DNA of 64,000 bases. Source: Bryobacterales bacterium F-183. Its GTDB lineage: Bacteria > Acidobacteriota > Terriglobia > Bryobacterales > Bryobacteraceae. Location of the stretch: contig AP025252.1 in assembly GCA_016865505.2 (NCBI GenBank), positions 4,278,001-4,342,000 on the forward strand. Direction: 5' to 3'. Shown piece by piece: positions 51,605-59,414 of this stretch. A program made the position numbers and the translations under genes. The first letter of the stretch is position 1; every line of letters starts with the position of its first letter. The notes below the pieces were generated by a model. The model made no database searches. It was given only the letters and a program-made list of their open reading frames with translations, and had not been told where the DNA came from.

Positions 51605-53149
51605 ATGCATAAGTCCAGAAATCCCCAGACTCGCCGTGAAGCAATGCGGCGCATTGGAAATGGCTTCGGCATGGCCGCCTTCGCCAGCATGGTCGGCGAA
51701 TCGCTGGCTCGCGCCGGTGGCGTGTCCACCCCCGATGGCGATGTCGCGCTCCAGACCCTGCATCATCCGCAGCGCGTCAAGCGTGTCATCTTCCTGTTCA
51801 TGAACGGTGGCTGCAGCTCCATCGACAGTTTTGATCCCAAGCCGGCGCTCGCCAAGTACGACGGCCAGCCCATGCCCGGCGGCGGCATCAAAACGGAGCG
51901 TCGCACCGGCGAACTCATGAAGTCGCCGTTCACCTTCAAGAAGTACGGCCAGTGCGGCATGGACATCTCCGAACTCTGGCCCAAGCTCGGCGAAGTGGCC
52001 GACGACATCTGCTGGATCCGCTCGGTCTACACCGAGATCCCGAATCACGAACCGGCATGTCTGATGATGAACACCGGCGCCAACCAGGCCGGACGTCCCT
52101 CCATCGGCGCCTGGCTCACCTACGGCCTCGGTACGGACAACAAGAGCCTCCCCGGCTTCGTCGTGTTGTGCCCCAACATGCCGACCACGGTAGGCTCGCC
52201 GCTCTGGTCGAACGGCTTCCTCCCGGCCATCAACCAGGGGACCTTCATCTCCTCGCGCATCCAGACCCGCACCAATCCCGACGGCTCCCCCATGGAAGAA
52301 GAGCCGATGTCCATGGACAAGCCCATGGAAAAGGATAAGGACGGCAAGGAGAAGCCAAAGCCGGTGAAGGTAGAAGCTGCCTTCGACCCCAAGAAGCTCG
52401 TCAACAACATCAACAACCCCAAGTTCGAACTCGCCGAACAGCGCCGCGAAATGGACCTTCTGCAAAAGCTCGAAGGCATCCACAAGAAGCAGGCCGGCGA
52501 GGACGCGCAGGTAGAAGCCGTGTTGAAGAACATGGAAGTCGCCTACCGCATGCAGACCGAAGCGCCCGACGTCTTCGACGTCCGCAAGGAATCGCAAGCC
52601 ACGCTCGACCTGTACGGCGAAGGCTCCACCGCGCGAGGCTGTCTGCAAGCCGTGCGTCTGGTCGAAAAAGGCGTTCGCATGGTGCAGGTCTACTACGCCA
52701 GCGGCGACCCCTGGGACGCCCACGGCGACATCATGGCCCACAAGGTCAACGCCAAGGCCTCGGACCAGCCGTTCGCGGCCGTGATCAAGGACCTCAAGCA
52801 GCGCGGCCTTTGGAAGGACACGCTGGTGGTCTGCGGTTCCGAGTTCGGCCGTACCCCGGTCCGCGAAGTCGGCGGCGGTGGTGGAGGCGTCAAGAAGGGT
52901 CGTGACCACAATCCCTTCGGCTTCACCATGTGGCTAGCCGGAGGCGCAGTCAAAGGCGGCACCATCTACGGAGCAACGGACGAGTTCGGGTTCAAAGCGG
53001 TAGAGAAGCCGACCCACGTCCACGACATCCACGCGACCATTCTGTACCTGATGGGCATTGATCATACCAAGCTGACGTATCGGTACAGCGGTCGTGACTT
53101 CCGCCTGACCGACGTACACGGAAACGTGCTGCACGACCTGATCGCCTAA
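51605..53149 (+). CDS. DUF1501 protein, sulfatase-like fold, Tat-type leader
   Basis: This 514-residue protein's N-terminus TRREAMRRIGNGFGMAAFAS is compatible with a Tat signal. The alkaline-phosphatase/sulfatase-like fold is marked by RVIFLFMNGGCSSIDSFDPK, HEPACLMMNTGANQAGRPSIG, GDPWDAHGDIMAHKVNAKA and VVCGSEFGRTPV. An acidic-basic insertion (PMEEEPMSMDKPMEKDKDG) lies near residue 230. It starts 14 bases after the DUF1549/1553 gene and is its usual partner. The precise reaction is unknown. A strong hairpin follows the stop. Confidence 0.9.
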   Translation: MHKSRNPQTRREAMRRIGNGFGMAAFASMVGESLARAGGVSTPDGDVALQTLHHPQRVKRVIFLFMNGGCSSIDSFDPKPALAKYDGQPMPGGGIKTERRTGELMKSPFTFKKYGQCGMDISELWPKLGEVADDICWIRSVYTEIPNHEPACLMMNTGANQAGRPSIGAWLTYGLGTDNKSLPGFVVLCPNMPTTVGSPLWSNGFLPAINQGTFISSRIQTRTNPDGSPMEEEPMSMDKPMEKDKDGKEKPKPVKVEAAFDPKKLVNNINNPKFELAEQRREMDLLQKLEGIHKKQAGEDAQVEAVLKNMEVAYRMQTEAPDVFDVRKESQATLDLYGEGSTARGCLQAVRLVEKGVRMVQVYYASGDPWDAHGDIMAHKVNAKASDQPFAAVIKDLKQRGLWKDTLVVCGSEFGRTPVREVGGGGGGVKKGRDHNPFGFTMWLAGGAVKGGTIYGATDEFGFKAVEKPTHVHDIHATILYLMGIDHTKLTYRYSGRDFRLTDVHGNVLHDLIA

Positions 53150-53173
53150 TACACGAAAACACCTTTCAGACAA

Positions 53174-53197
53174 GGCCGGATTCGCAAGAGTCCGGCC
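53174..53197 (+). terminator. Intrinsic terminator after the DUF1501 gene
   Basis: Arms GGCCGGA (53174-53180) and TCCGGCC (53191-53197) form a perfect 7-bp GC-rich stem with a 10-base loop, followed by TAAGTTATT. It ends the two-gene cytochrome/DUF1501 transcript. Confidence 0.75.
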
Positions 53198-53215
53198 TAA
53201 GTTATTCTGAGACCT

Positions 53216-53761
53216 ATGTACCGCTCCGTACTTCTTCTGTCACTCATCTGCTTCGTGACATTCGCGCAACAAGAGCGGGAGAAACAAGTCCACCGCTGCC
53301 ATGTTTATGCGGTAGACGAAGTTGGCGCGGCCAAGCTCATGGAGGAGATTGAGGCCGCACCGTCTGGAACAAATATGGAAACATTTCGCGAACGGGCGTC
53401 CAAGATCGAGCTCATTCTCGGAAGATTCGAACCTGAGATCGGCGAGGAGATAGACACCGTCAAAATCTATCCCCTCGGCAATACGGGGATGACAGTCAGC
53501 GCGGAAGTCCGCTATACGGACGAAAGCATGCCGGGCGGGGACTCCATGATCTTGAGCCTCGCGGTAGCCAAGGACCCTGTCCCACATCCGCGAGTTCACG
53601 TCGGCGCTGCCTTGGCAGAAGTGAGTCTCGATGAATTTACCTACAAAGCCCGGGTAAAGCAGCGTCACTCAATCGGAGGCAAGGTCTGGTTCATTGGCCT
53701 CGAATGTGAATGTATGAGCGCCGAGCAACGTGACCGTCTTTGGAAACGACAAAAACGGTAA
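53216..53761 (+). CDS. Exported protein of unknown function
   Basis: This 181-residue protein has a clear signal peptide (YRSVLLLSLICFVTFAQQ). The mature part is mixed alpha/beta with regions such as ASKIELILGRFEPEIGEEID and IYPLGNTGMTVSAEVRYTD. I recognise no family. It begins 18 bases after the terminator hairpin, so its promoter must lie in or beyond that hairpin. It is the last gene before the RAYT element. Confidence 0.7.
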   Translation: MYRSVLLLSLICFVTFAQQEREKQVHRCHVYAVDEVGAAKLMEEIEAAPSGTNMETFRERASKIELILGRFEPEIGEEIDTVKIYPLGNTGMTVSAEVRYTDESMPGGDSMILSLAVAKDPVPHPRVHVGAALAEVSLDEFTYKARVKQRHSIGGKVWFIGLECECMSAEQRDRLWKRQKR

Positions 53762-53788
53762 CTAAGCGAGGGCTGAAGGGGGCTGAAG

Positions 53789-53809
53789 GGGACAGCCTGA
53801 GCAGCCACG
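53789..53809 (+). repeat. Left 21-bp REP-like inverted repeat
   Basis: It begins GGGACAGCCTGAGC and ends AGCCACG. It is exactly complementary to the right copy at 54593-54613. Confidence 0.85.
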
Positions 53810-53876
53810 TTGAGATGTGACATTCACGGGTGTCCCACGTGAGATTTTTCCCACTTTTCCGCACTATATAGGCGGA

Positions 53877-54578
53877 ATGCCACGAAACGCACGAGTCATT
53901 GCTCCGGGACTTCCCTATCACATTACACAACGCGGTACCAACCGGCAACGAGTTTTCTTTACTGACGCGGATCGCTCCCTGTACCTGCGACTAATCCGCG
54001 AAAACTTAGAGGAGGCCAAAGCAAAGGTGTTGGCGTACTGCCTAATGACCAATCACGTGCATTTCGTCGTCATCCCCGAGCAAGAGGATTCCTTAGCCCT
54101 ATTGTTCGGACGGGCGAACGGTCGCTACGCTCAGGCAATCAACATCCGCAAAGGAAGAAGTGGGCATCTGTGGCAGGCAAGGTACAACTCCTGCCCAATG
54201 TCTGAGAGGCACTTTTGGGTGGGGCTGCGGTACGTCGAGACCAACCCCTGTCGCGCCGGAATCGTCCAATTACCTGAGGAATACAAGTGGTCCAGCGCGC
54301 GCAACCACTTAACGGGCGATCCCGACCGCAGCCGTGTTTTGGACACTGCCTTTTGGGAACGAGCCGGCGGAATTGACGCTTGGCGCGACTTACACAATCG
54401 GCCTCTGGACATGGACATGGTGACAAACCTGAGAAAATGCACCTACGCCGGTCGACCCTTCGGAGATAGTGAATTCCTGGAGGCAATGGAAGTGCGCTTC
54501 CAACGGAAATGGCGGGTCGAGCGTACGCAGTATCAAATCCCAGAAAGTAGCGAGAAAGCAGCTGCCGGGTGTCCCTAA
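53877..54578 (+). CDS. REP-associated tyrosine transposase (Y1/IS200-like, RAYT)
   Basis: The start is ATG 53877 (MPRNARVIAPGLPYHI). The product is 233 residues. HUH-type single-strand transposase features are GLPYHITQRGTNRQRVFFTD, the HUH motif in MTNHVHFVVIPEQEDSL, and the nucleophilic Tyr in ANGRYAQAINIRKGRSGHLW, followed by YVETNPCRAGIV and the RAYT motif YKWSSARNHL. RAYTs move or maintain REP sequences and are usually single-copy domesticated genes. Base composition is less GC-rich than its neighbours. The reading frame ends just after the inner direct repeat. Confidence 0.9.
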   Translation: MPRNARVIAPGLPYHITQRGTNRQRVFFTDADRSLYLRLIRENLEEAKAKVLAYCLMTNHVHFVVIPEQEDSLALLFGRANGRYAQAINIRKGRSGHLWQARYNSCPMSERHFWVGLRYVETNPCRAGIVQLPEEYKWSSARNHLTGDPDRSRVLDTAFWERAGGIDAWRDLHNRPLDMDMVTNLRKCTYAGRPFGDSEFLEAMEVRFQRKWRVERTQYQIPESSEKAAAGCP

Positions 54579-54592
54579 CAGGTTTTTTCGAG

Positions 54593-54613
54593 CGTGGCTG
54601 CTCAGGCTGTCCC
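54593..54613 (-). repeat. Right 21-bp REP-like inverted repeat
   Basis: This is a perfect reverse complement of 53789-53809, located 15 bases after the RAYT stop. Confidence 0.85.
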
Positions 54614-54652
54614 TTCGCGCCCTTCGCGCCCTTCGCGCCGTCCCTTCGCGCC
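54611..54652. repeat. Short tandem repeat, CCCTTCGCG units
   Basis: Three near-perfect CCCTTCGCG units in a row are followed by a fourth after a two-base interruption, directly outside the right REP-like repeat. It resembles the Gly/Ala- or Arg-poor spacer repeats seen at RAYT boundaries; no coding role is apparent. Confidence 0.7.
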
Positions 54653-54708
54653 GCAATGTTAAGCGATAACAGTCCGCGAAAACACGCCCCCACGTGCCCT
54701 CAGCTTCC

Positions 54709-55392
54709 CTAGAAGAAAATCCCGTACTCCAGGACAATCCCCGGCTTTCCATTCACCGCACGATTCGGAATCTTATACGCAGCCACAAACATGTGACGCT
54801 TGGACGGATGATACAGCAGACCCGTCACGAAGAAGCCAAAGTCATGCTCACCGCGGAACCATTCGTTCACAGCAACCAACTTCTCTCCCCAAATCGGCTG
54901 CTCAATACCCGCTAGCACGTTCGCAGTATTCTTCTTGAAGAGTTGCCTGGTACCCGCCCATCCACCGCCCGTCAAACGCGTATGCGTCTTCGGCAAACGG
55001 AAGCTCAGATGCGCGTACGAAAAGCTACCCAACCCTTGCGACCGATGGCTCACAATCGCCATTTGCCCGACCGTCAGCTTGATCTCGCGCTCGGGGTGGG
55101 ACTTGCTAAACAGTTGCGGAGAGCTTTTGAATCCCACACCGCTTGCCAGGTTCGGCGCCTCGGGAGTCCCGGCATTGTATGTCGTCACCGCGAACTCAGT
55201 TGCATGGCCAAGACCGTAACAGTAGAAATTCGTCCCGTACCAATACGTACCAGGGTTCCACCAGCGCCACTGCGTCTCGTGCATCAGGAAGTTCTTACCC
55301 TTCGGAGTGATGTCCGCGGAGGGCATATTCACAATGGCTTGTTGGGATAGAAGGGGGAGGCAGGCAAAAAGGCCGAAGGCCAAAACTCTCAT
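54709..55392 (-). CDS. Exported, probably outer-membrane, protein of unknown function
   Basis: This 227-residue protein has a signal peptide (RVLAFGLFACLPLLSQQ). The mature protein alternates hydrophobic and polar residues, with many aromatic residues (HETQWRWWNPGTYWYGTNFY, EHDFGFFVTGLLYHPSKRHM). It ends in an amphipathic strand PGIVLEYGIFF with terminal Phe, all consistent with a small beta-barrel. No family recognised. The start codon overlaps the stop of a 28-30 codon upstream frame by ATGA. Confidence 0.7.
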   Translation of the reverse strand: MRVLAFGLFACLPLLSQQAIVNMPSADITPKGKNFLMHETQWRWWNPGTYWYGTNFYCYGLGHATEFAVTTYNAGTPEAPNLASGVGFKSSPQLFSKSHPEREIKLTVGQMAIVSHRSQGLGSFSYAHLSFRLPKTHTRLTGGGWAGTRQLFKKNTANVLAGIEQPIWGEKLVAVNEWFRGEHDFGFFVTGLLYHPSKRHMFVAAYKIPNRAVNGKPGIVLEYGIFF

Positions 55393-55481
55393 GAATCAGT
55401 GTGGATGAACCAAGCTCGTATCAGGTTGCAAAAACACCACAAAATGGCCCAAAAAACGGCAAAACGACGAGCCATGTCCAT
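55389..55481 (-). CDS. Possible 30-residue leader peptide coupled to the barrel gene
   Basis: An open frame of 30 codons (or 28 from the second ATG at 55475) runs into the next gene, its TGA overlapping that gene's ATG as ATGA. The peptide is hydrophobic and rich in Trp, Phe and Cys (ARRFAVFWAILWCFCNLI). The ribosome-binding site is weak. It could be a leader peptide, a small membrane peptide or chance. Confidence 0.3.
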   Translation of the reverse strand: MDMARRFAVFWAILWCFCNLIRAWFIHTDS

Positions 55482-55548
55482 TTTTTCTACCGGCACCTAT
55501 TTGCTTTCCTGAAGTCCACCGCCATTCGGCCCCAAAGGCACGATCCTC

Positions 55549-56649
55549 TCACTCCCCACCAGGCCAAGGCACGACCCTCCCTGCATCCCACGCATAACAG
55601 TGCCGACCCCCACCATGCCACCACGCCGACGGCTGCGCCCCCATCGCCGGAGCCTCACTCGCCTGACCAAACGTCGCGCACAACTCGTACCGGCTCGCCG
55701 CCCCATCCACGACCCTGTACTCATACGGCTGCTGCGTAAACGGATCCCGCAAGTACAGCGCACGACCCTGTGACTGCAACTCCCCCAGCGACCCCGGCAA
55801 CTTCCGTTCCTCAACACTCCGCGAACTCGCCTCCCACTGCATGTGGATCGTATCCGCAAGCGCATGCAAGTCCTGTACCCGCCGCCGGTCCTCCGCCAGT
55901 ACCCTCTGATTCCCCGGCGACCCCGTCCGCCAGAACCCGATCACCAACGTCAGCACGATCAACACCCCAGCCACCATCGCGAACTGCCGGTGCCAGCCTG
56001 CATTCAAAACCGCCGCTCCACGCGTATTCACGCCGCGCGTGTAGTACGCAAACACCGCGCCCGACAGCACCAGCACCACCAGCGACTTTGCCGCGAACCT
56101 CGCCGTGATCTCGCCTTGCAGAAACGTCGCCAGAAACGCCACCAGATCTCCGATAAACACCAGCGCCGTAATCAGCAGCGCGATGTTCGTCAGCCACCGC
56201 CGTACCGCGCTCGCCGCATTATCCGGATTCGCGATCAGGTCCGCCACAATCTTTCGCGTCGCATACGCGAACACCGGAAAGGACACCAGAATCGCCGCAA
56301 TCTGCCAGCTCACCTCGCGGATTCGCCAACTACGCGACCCGTAATAAGGCGACGTCGCATCCGGGAACCAGTACTCGATCATCGTGAACCAAATCGACCC
56401 GATCGCGTACATCCAAACGCTCAACGTCCCAAATGCCAGCAGATGGAAGAACGCCTCGCGAGCCGACTCCAGCGCTCCTCGCGCCGCAGGCATCGGCAAC
56501 CCAGTGGACTCCGCATAATGCCTGCCCAACGCCTCATACACACTGCGTTCCGGCCACCCATGTTGCTGCATCAGCCGTACCAGAAACTCATCGCTCGCCC
56601 CCTGCGCCTTGGCCGCGCGCAGAAACCCATCCAGCTCGCTATTGGACAT
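55549..56649 (-). CDS. DUF5671-type membrane protein
   Basis: This 366-residue protein has a helical N-terminal part resembling a small DNA- or protein-binding helix bundle (LRAAKAQGASDEFLVRLMQQ). SAREAFFHLLAFGTLSVWMY then begins a DUF5671 domain with five to six transmembrane segments (for example WQIAAILVSFPVFAYATRKI and SLVVLVLSGAVFAYYTRGV). A C-terminal periplasmic region has two Cys residues (CATFGQ, HCYAWDAG). Function unknown. The start and the previous stop share one base (TGATG), so it is coupled to the upstream gene. Confidence 0.75.
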   Translation of the reverse strand: MSNSELDGFLRAAKAQGASDEFLVRLMQQHGWPERSVYEALGRHYAESTGLPMPAARGALESAREAFFHLLAFGTLSVWMYAIGSIWFTMIEYWFPDATSPYYGSRSWRIREVSWQIAAILVSFPVFAYATRKIVADLIANPDNAASAVRRWLTNIALLITALVFIGDLVAFLATFLQGEITARFAAKSLVVLVLSGAVFAYYTRGVNTRGAAVLNAGWHRQFAMVAGVLIVLTLVIGFWRTGSPGNQRVLAEDRRRVQDLHALADTIHMQWEASSRSVEERKLPGSLGELQSQGRALYLRDPFTQQPYEYRVVDGAASRYELCATFGQASEAPAMGAQPSAWWHGGGRHCYAWDAGRVVPWPGGE

Positions 56650-57398
56650 CAGTACGTGAACCCCGATTCGTTGATCTTCAGCCGTTCCGCCGGAATCCCA
56701 AACAGCTTTTGCAGGTTCGCCGCCGCTTCCTTGCGCGCCACTTCCGCATCCCGCTCTACGCCCAACGGACTGAGCGCATTCCTGTACTTCAGAAAGTTCT
56801 CTCCGAACGTGATGGCCAGCAATTCGGTCATCTCCTGCTTCTCCGCATCGGTCATCTTCACGATCTTCGGATTCTTCGACAACTCCTCACGAAACTGCAG
56901 AAACACCGCGCGTTCCTGCAGCGGCGTCGGCGTCATATTCTTCTTCTGACCCATCAACGCAATGCGATCGAACGAGTCCTTGCCACGCTTCGCCCAAGGG
57001 TCGTACTCATAATCGACGCGATGCAGATCGTGCACCGTCATGTAGGAATTCACAACAAAGTACGTCATCGCGTACGCCAGGTCGTTTGCCGGAAAGCGAT
57101 CGTCCTTTGCAGTCTTCTCGTACAACTCTAAGAACGATTCCGAAACAGCCGGCCGCGGAAAACGCTTGGGCAAAATGCGCGACCCCGAGTGCCGGAACTC
57201 CGTCGGACCCGGCGCCGGAGCAGCAGCCTTGGGCGCAACACCAGCAACACTAGCGCCGTGCGTCACACGCATATTGCTCAAGATGTTATTCAAGAGCGTT
57301 GTTTTGTTGATGTAATCCTGAACCGGATTGACGCTCAGCTGAGCCGTGAGCAAGGCAGGGAAGAAGGCCAATAACAGCGTACGCAGCAAGTACCGCAT
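56649..57398 (-). CDS. Exported protein, possibly DUF6683-like
   Basis: This 249-residue protein has a signal peptide (RYLLRTLLLAFFPALLTAQ). The mature part is mainly helical with PANDLAYAMTYFVVNSYMTV and ALMGQKKNMTPTPLQERAVF, then MTDAEKQEMTELLAITFGEN. This recalls the DUF6683 family of exported proteins, but I am not certain. It starts nine bases after the lipoprotein gene stop and is coupled to the DUF5671 gene, so a shared envelope role is likely. Confidence 0.6.
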   Translation of the reverse strand: MRYLLRTLLLAFFPALLTAQLSVNPVQDYINKTTLLNNILSNMRVTHGASVAGVAPKAAAPAPGPTEFRHSGSRILPKRFPRPAVSESFLELYEKTAKDDRFPANDLAYAMTYFVVNSYMTVHDLHRVDYEYDPWAKRGKDSFDRIALMGQKKNMTPTPLQERAVFLQFREELSKNPKIVKMTDAEKQEMTELLAITFGENFLKYRNALSPLGVERDAEVARKEAAANLQKLFGIPAERLKINESGFTY

Positions 57399-57407
57399 AC
57401 GCCGATC

Positions 57408-58586
57408 TTAACTCCCCGATGTCTGCGTTTCACCTGGTACGCTGATCAGCGACTGTTCGACCTTCTTCCGCATCACAGCCATATCCTGCTCAAGGATGAT
57501 GCCTCGCCAGGCCTCTTCCACCTGTTTCGTACTTCCAGGACCCGCCTGCTTCTTGATCCCGCCAAAGTACGCCTGCGCCATCTCTTCGGCCTTGGCGCGA
57601 TCTCCCTGCAGCGCACGCATCGCCGCTGCCTTGATCCCCGCCGTACGCCCCTGCGCCGTCTGCGGGAACCTCGCCCCGCAATCGGTAAACTGCTTCTCCG
57701 CCGCCGCGTAGTCCTTCAGGATGAAGTACACCTCGCCCAGCGAATCGACGGCATTGGCCTCATCGCCGCCAAACTTCTTGTACTTCTCAATCGCCTCCAC
57801 CGCAGCCGCTTTATGCCCCAACACGGCTTCCGAATACCCGATCTGATTCCACGATGACGGAACCTGCTCCGCCACACTGCGCAAAACCTCGGACGCCTGC
57901 GCCAACCGTCCCGTCTGAAACAGCACCTGCCCCATCACGGTCTGCGCCTCTTGCGACAGCGCCTTGCGATTCGCATACGCGCGATCCGCAAACTCACGGG
58001 CCATCGCCGGAGGCATCGACAGCAGAATCGGACCACACGCCGCGTACCCCGCGCTGAACCCCGGATCCCGCTCCAGCAACTCACGGCACTGCCGAACCAC
58101 ATCCGGCGTAATCGGCGCATTCAGGATCGCGGCCCACTGCTCGATGCTCGCCGCATCGCGATTGCCCAACGCCTGCGGAGTCTTCGTCAACTGCTTTGCG
58201 ACCTCAGTCGCCGCCGCCAGCGGGTCTGGACCCTCACCCGTCAAAGTACGCAATGTCGTATGCCGCCCGGCGTCGAACAACTCCACAGTCAGCCGAATCA
58301 GCCCTTTGGGATTGCGCTCCAGGACTCCATGCGCGATCGCGCCGGCGCCCGACAGCACGGCCTGCGCCTCATTCTGCGCATTCACCCGCGACCCCGTCAT
58401 CGCGCGCAGAGCGGCCTGTACGGGCAAGCTCCAACGGTCGAGCGACGCATCGCCGGTTTGATTGTCGAAGGGTAAGAACGCAGTCCGCTCGATGCTGCCA
58501 GCATCCGATGAACTACGCGAACAGGCCCCGGCGATTGTCAGCACCAGGGCAAGTACAAAAAGCTGTATGGGACGCTGTCCGCTCAG
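57408..58586 (-). CDS. TPR-like lipoprotein
   Basis: The lipobox IAGACS lies near the N-terminus. With GTG 58544 the signal would be only eight residues. The frame continues upstream to CTG 58586 through PIQLFVLALVLTIAGACS, a proper lipoprotein signal, so I use 58586, where CTG overlaps the previous gene's stop. The mature protein (about 370 residues) has a short AMIN/FlgO-like region (ERTAFLPFDNQTGDASLDRW) and then TPR helices (AAILNAPITPDVVRQCRELL, EVYFILKDYAAAEKQFTDCG). It is probably anchored to the envelope as a scaffold. Confidence 0.7.
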   Translation of the reverse strand: MSGQRPIQLFVLALVLTIAGACSRSSSDAGSIERTAFLPFDNQTGDASLDRWSLPVQAALRAMTGSRVNAQNEAQAVLSGAGAIAHGVLERNPKGLIRLTVELFDAGRHTTLRTLTGEGPDPLAAATEVAKQLTKTPQALGNRDAASIEQWAAILNAPITPDVVRQCRELLERDPGFSAGYAACGPILLSMPPAMAREFADRAYANRKALSQEAQTVMGQVLFQTGRLAQASEVLRSVAEQVPSSWNQIGYSEAVLGHKAAAVEAIEKYKKFGGDEANAVDSLGEVYFILKDYAAAEKQFTDCGARFPQTAQGRTAGIKAAAMRALQGDRAKAEEMAQAYFGGIKKQAGPGSTKQVEEAWRGIILEQDMAVMRKKVEQSLISVPGETQTSGS

Positions 58587-59380
58587 AGGACCTTATACTC
58601 CGCGGCCAGAATCTGCTGGAACTCCGGCAAGTCGCGCAACGCGGCAAAGTCCGGCTCTTCCATCACCTTCTGCTTCTCTTTAAAGCCCTCTTCCAAAGCC
58701 TTGCGCAAATACAACAGTGCCCGCTCGCTATTGCCGGCCTTGGCATAGCTCTTGGCCAGATAGAAGTGGAACTTCGCACGCTCCTCAACAGACCGCTCCT
58801 GCAGCAACACGCCATGCGACCCGCGATGCTCAAATACATCCGGATCGAGCTTCATGGCAATCTGGTACTCCTCCATCGCGGCCTTGTAATTCCGCCGCGC
58901 AAAGTATGCAGTACCCAGATTGCTGTGGATAGACGCAGCGTTCGGCGTCACCTTCAGCGCGCGCTTGTAATGCGTAATCGCCTTGCGGTAATTCTTCTGC
59001 GCGTAGTACGTCGTACCCAGATTGTTGATGGCCTCGGCGTAATCCGCCTTCATCTTCACAGCGCGCGCATAGTGCTTCCGCGCCTGGTCCATCTCCACAA
59101 GCTGGTGGTACGCGATGCCGATCTTATTCTGAATCACCGGATTGTTCTCCGGCGCCTGACGGTACATATCAATCGCCTCGCGGAACATCTTCCGCGCCAT
59201 CAGAATATCGGCCCGTACTTCAGGCGTAATCGGTTGCGCCGCCTCGGCTCGCTGCTGCCCGTTCGGTGGAACTTGAGACCGCGTCTCTGCAAACGAGTTC
59301 CCAGCGGGTTGGGCGAACCCAACGGCGGACAGAGCAGTAATCAGAGCGAAGGACCTGGTAAGGATGTGCGAAGACAACAT
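58583..59380 (-). CDS. Exported TPR repeat protein
   Basis: The start is ATG 59380 (MLSSHILTRSF), with AGGAGG immediately upstream; spacing is short and TTG 59377 would be equally good. The product is about 265 residues: a signal peptide (RSFALITALSAVGFAQ), then four to five TPR units such as AINNLGTTYYAQKNYRKAIT and SIHSNLGTAYFARRNYKAAM. The protein is likely periplasmic. It lies 34 bases downstream of the penicillin-binding protein gene, suggesting a role in cell-wall synthesis complexes. Confidence 0.85.
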   Translation of the reverse strand: MLSSHILTRSFALITALSAVGFAQPAGNSFAETRSQVPPNGQQRAEAAQPITPEVRADILMARKMFREAIDMYRQAPENNPVIQNKIGIAYHQLVEMDQARKHYARAVKMKADYAEAINNLGTTYYAQKNYRKAITHYKRALKVTPNAASIHSNLGTAYFARRNYKAAMEEYQIAMKLDPDVFEHRGSHGVLLQERSVEERAKFHFYLAKSYAKAGNSERALLYLRKALEEGFKEKQKVMEEPDFAALRDLPEFQQILAAEYKVL

Positions 59381-59414
59381 GCGCCTCCTGAATGTGACCG
59401 TCAACAACCGAACT

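Larger units (their letters stand above)
53771..54654. mobile_element. RAYT transposase unit with flanking REP-like inverted repeats
   Basis: A Y1-type transposase gene is framed by a perfect 21-bp inverted repeat (53789-53809 and 54593-54613). Inside that, the direct 10-mer CGGGTGTCCC occurs at 53827-53836 and 54566-54575. On the outer left is a 10-bp tandem GGCTGAAGGG twice (53771-53790). On the outer right are CCCTTCGCG units repeated from about 54611 to 54652. The plan resembles REP-associated tyrosine transposase units. Confidence 0.75.

Noticed and set aside
49929-51644. Minus-strand open frame of 571 codons opposite the DUF1549/1553 gene
   Set aside because: It is antisense to a well-supported gene and its composition mirrors the strong C-ending codons of that gene.
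51587-52909. Minus-strand open frame opposite the DUF1501 gene
   Set aside because: Same cause: the opposite strand carries conserved DUF1501 motifs.
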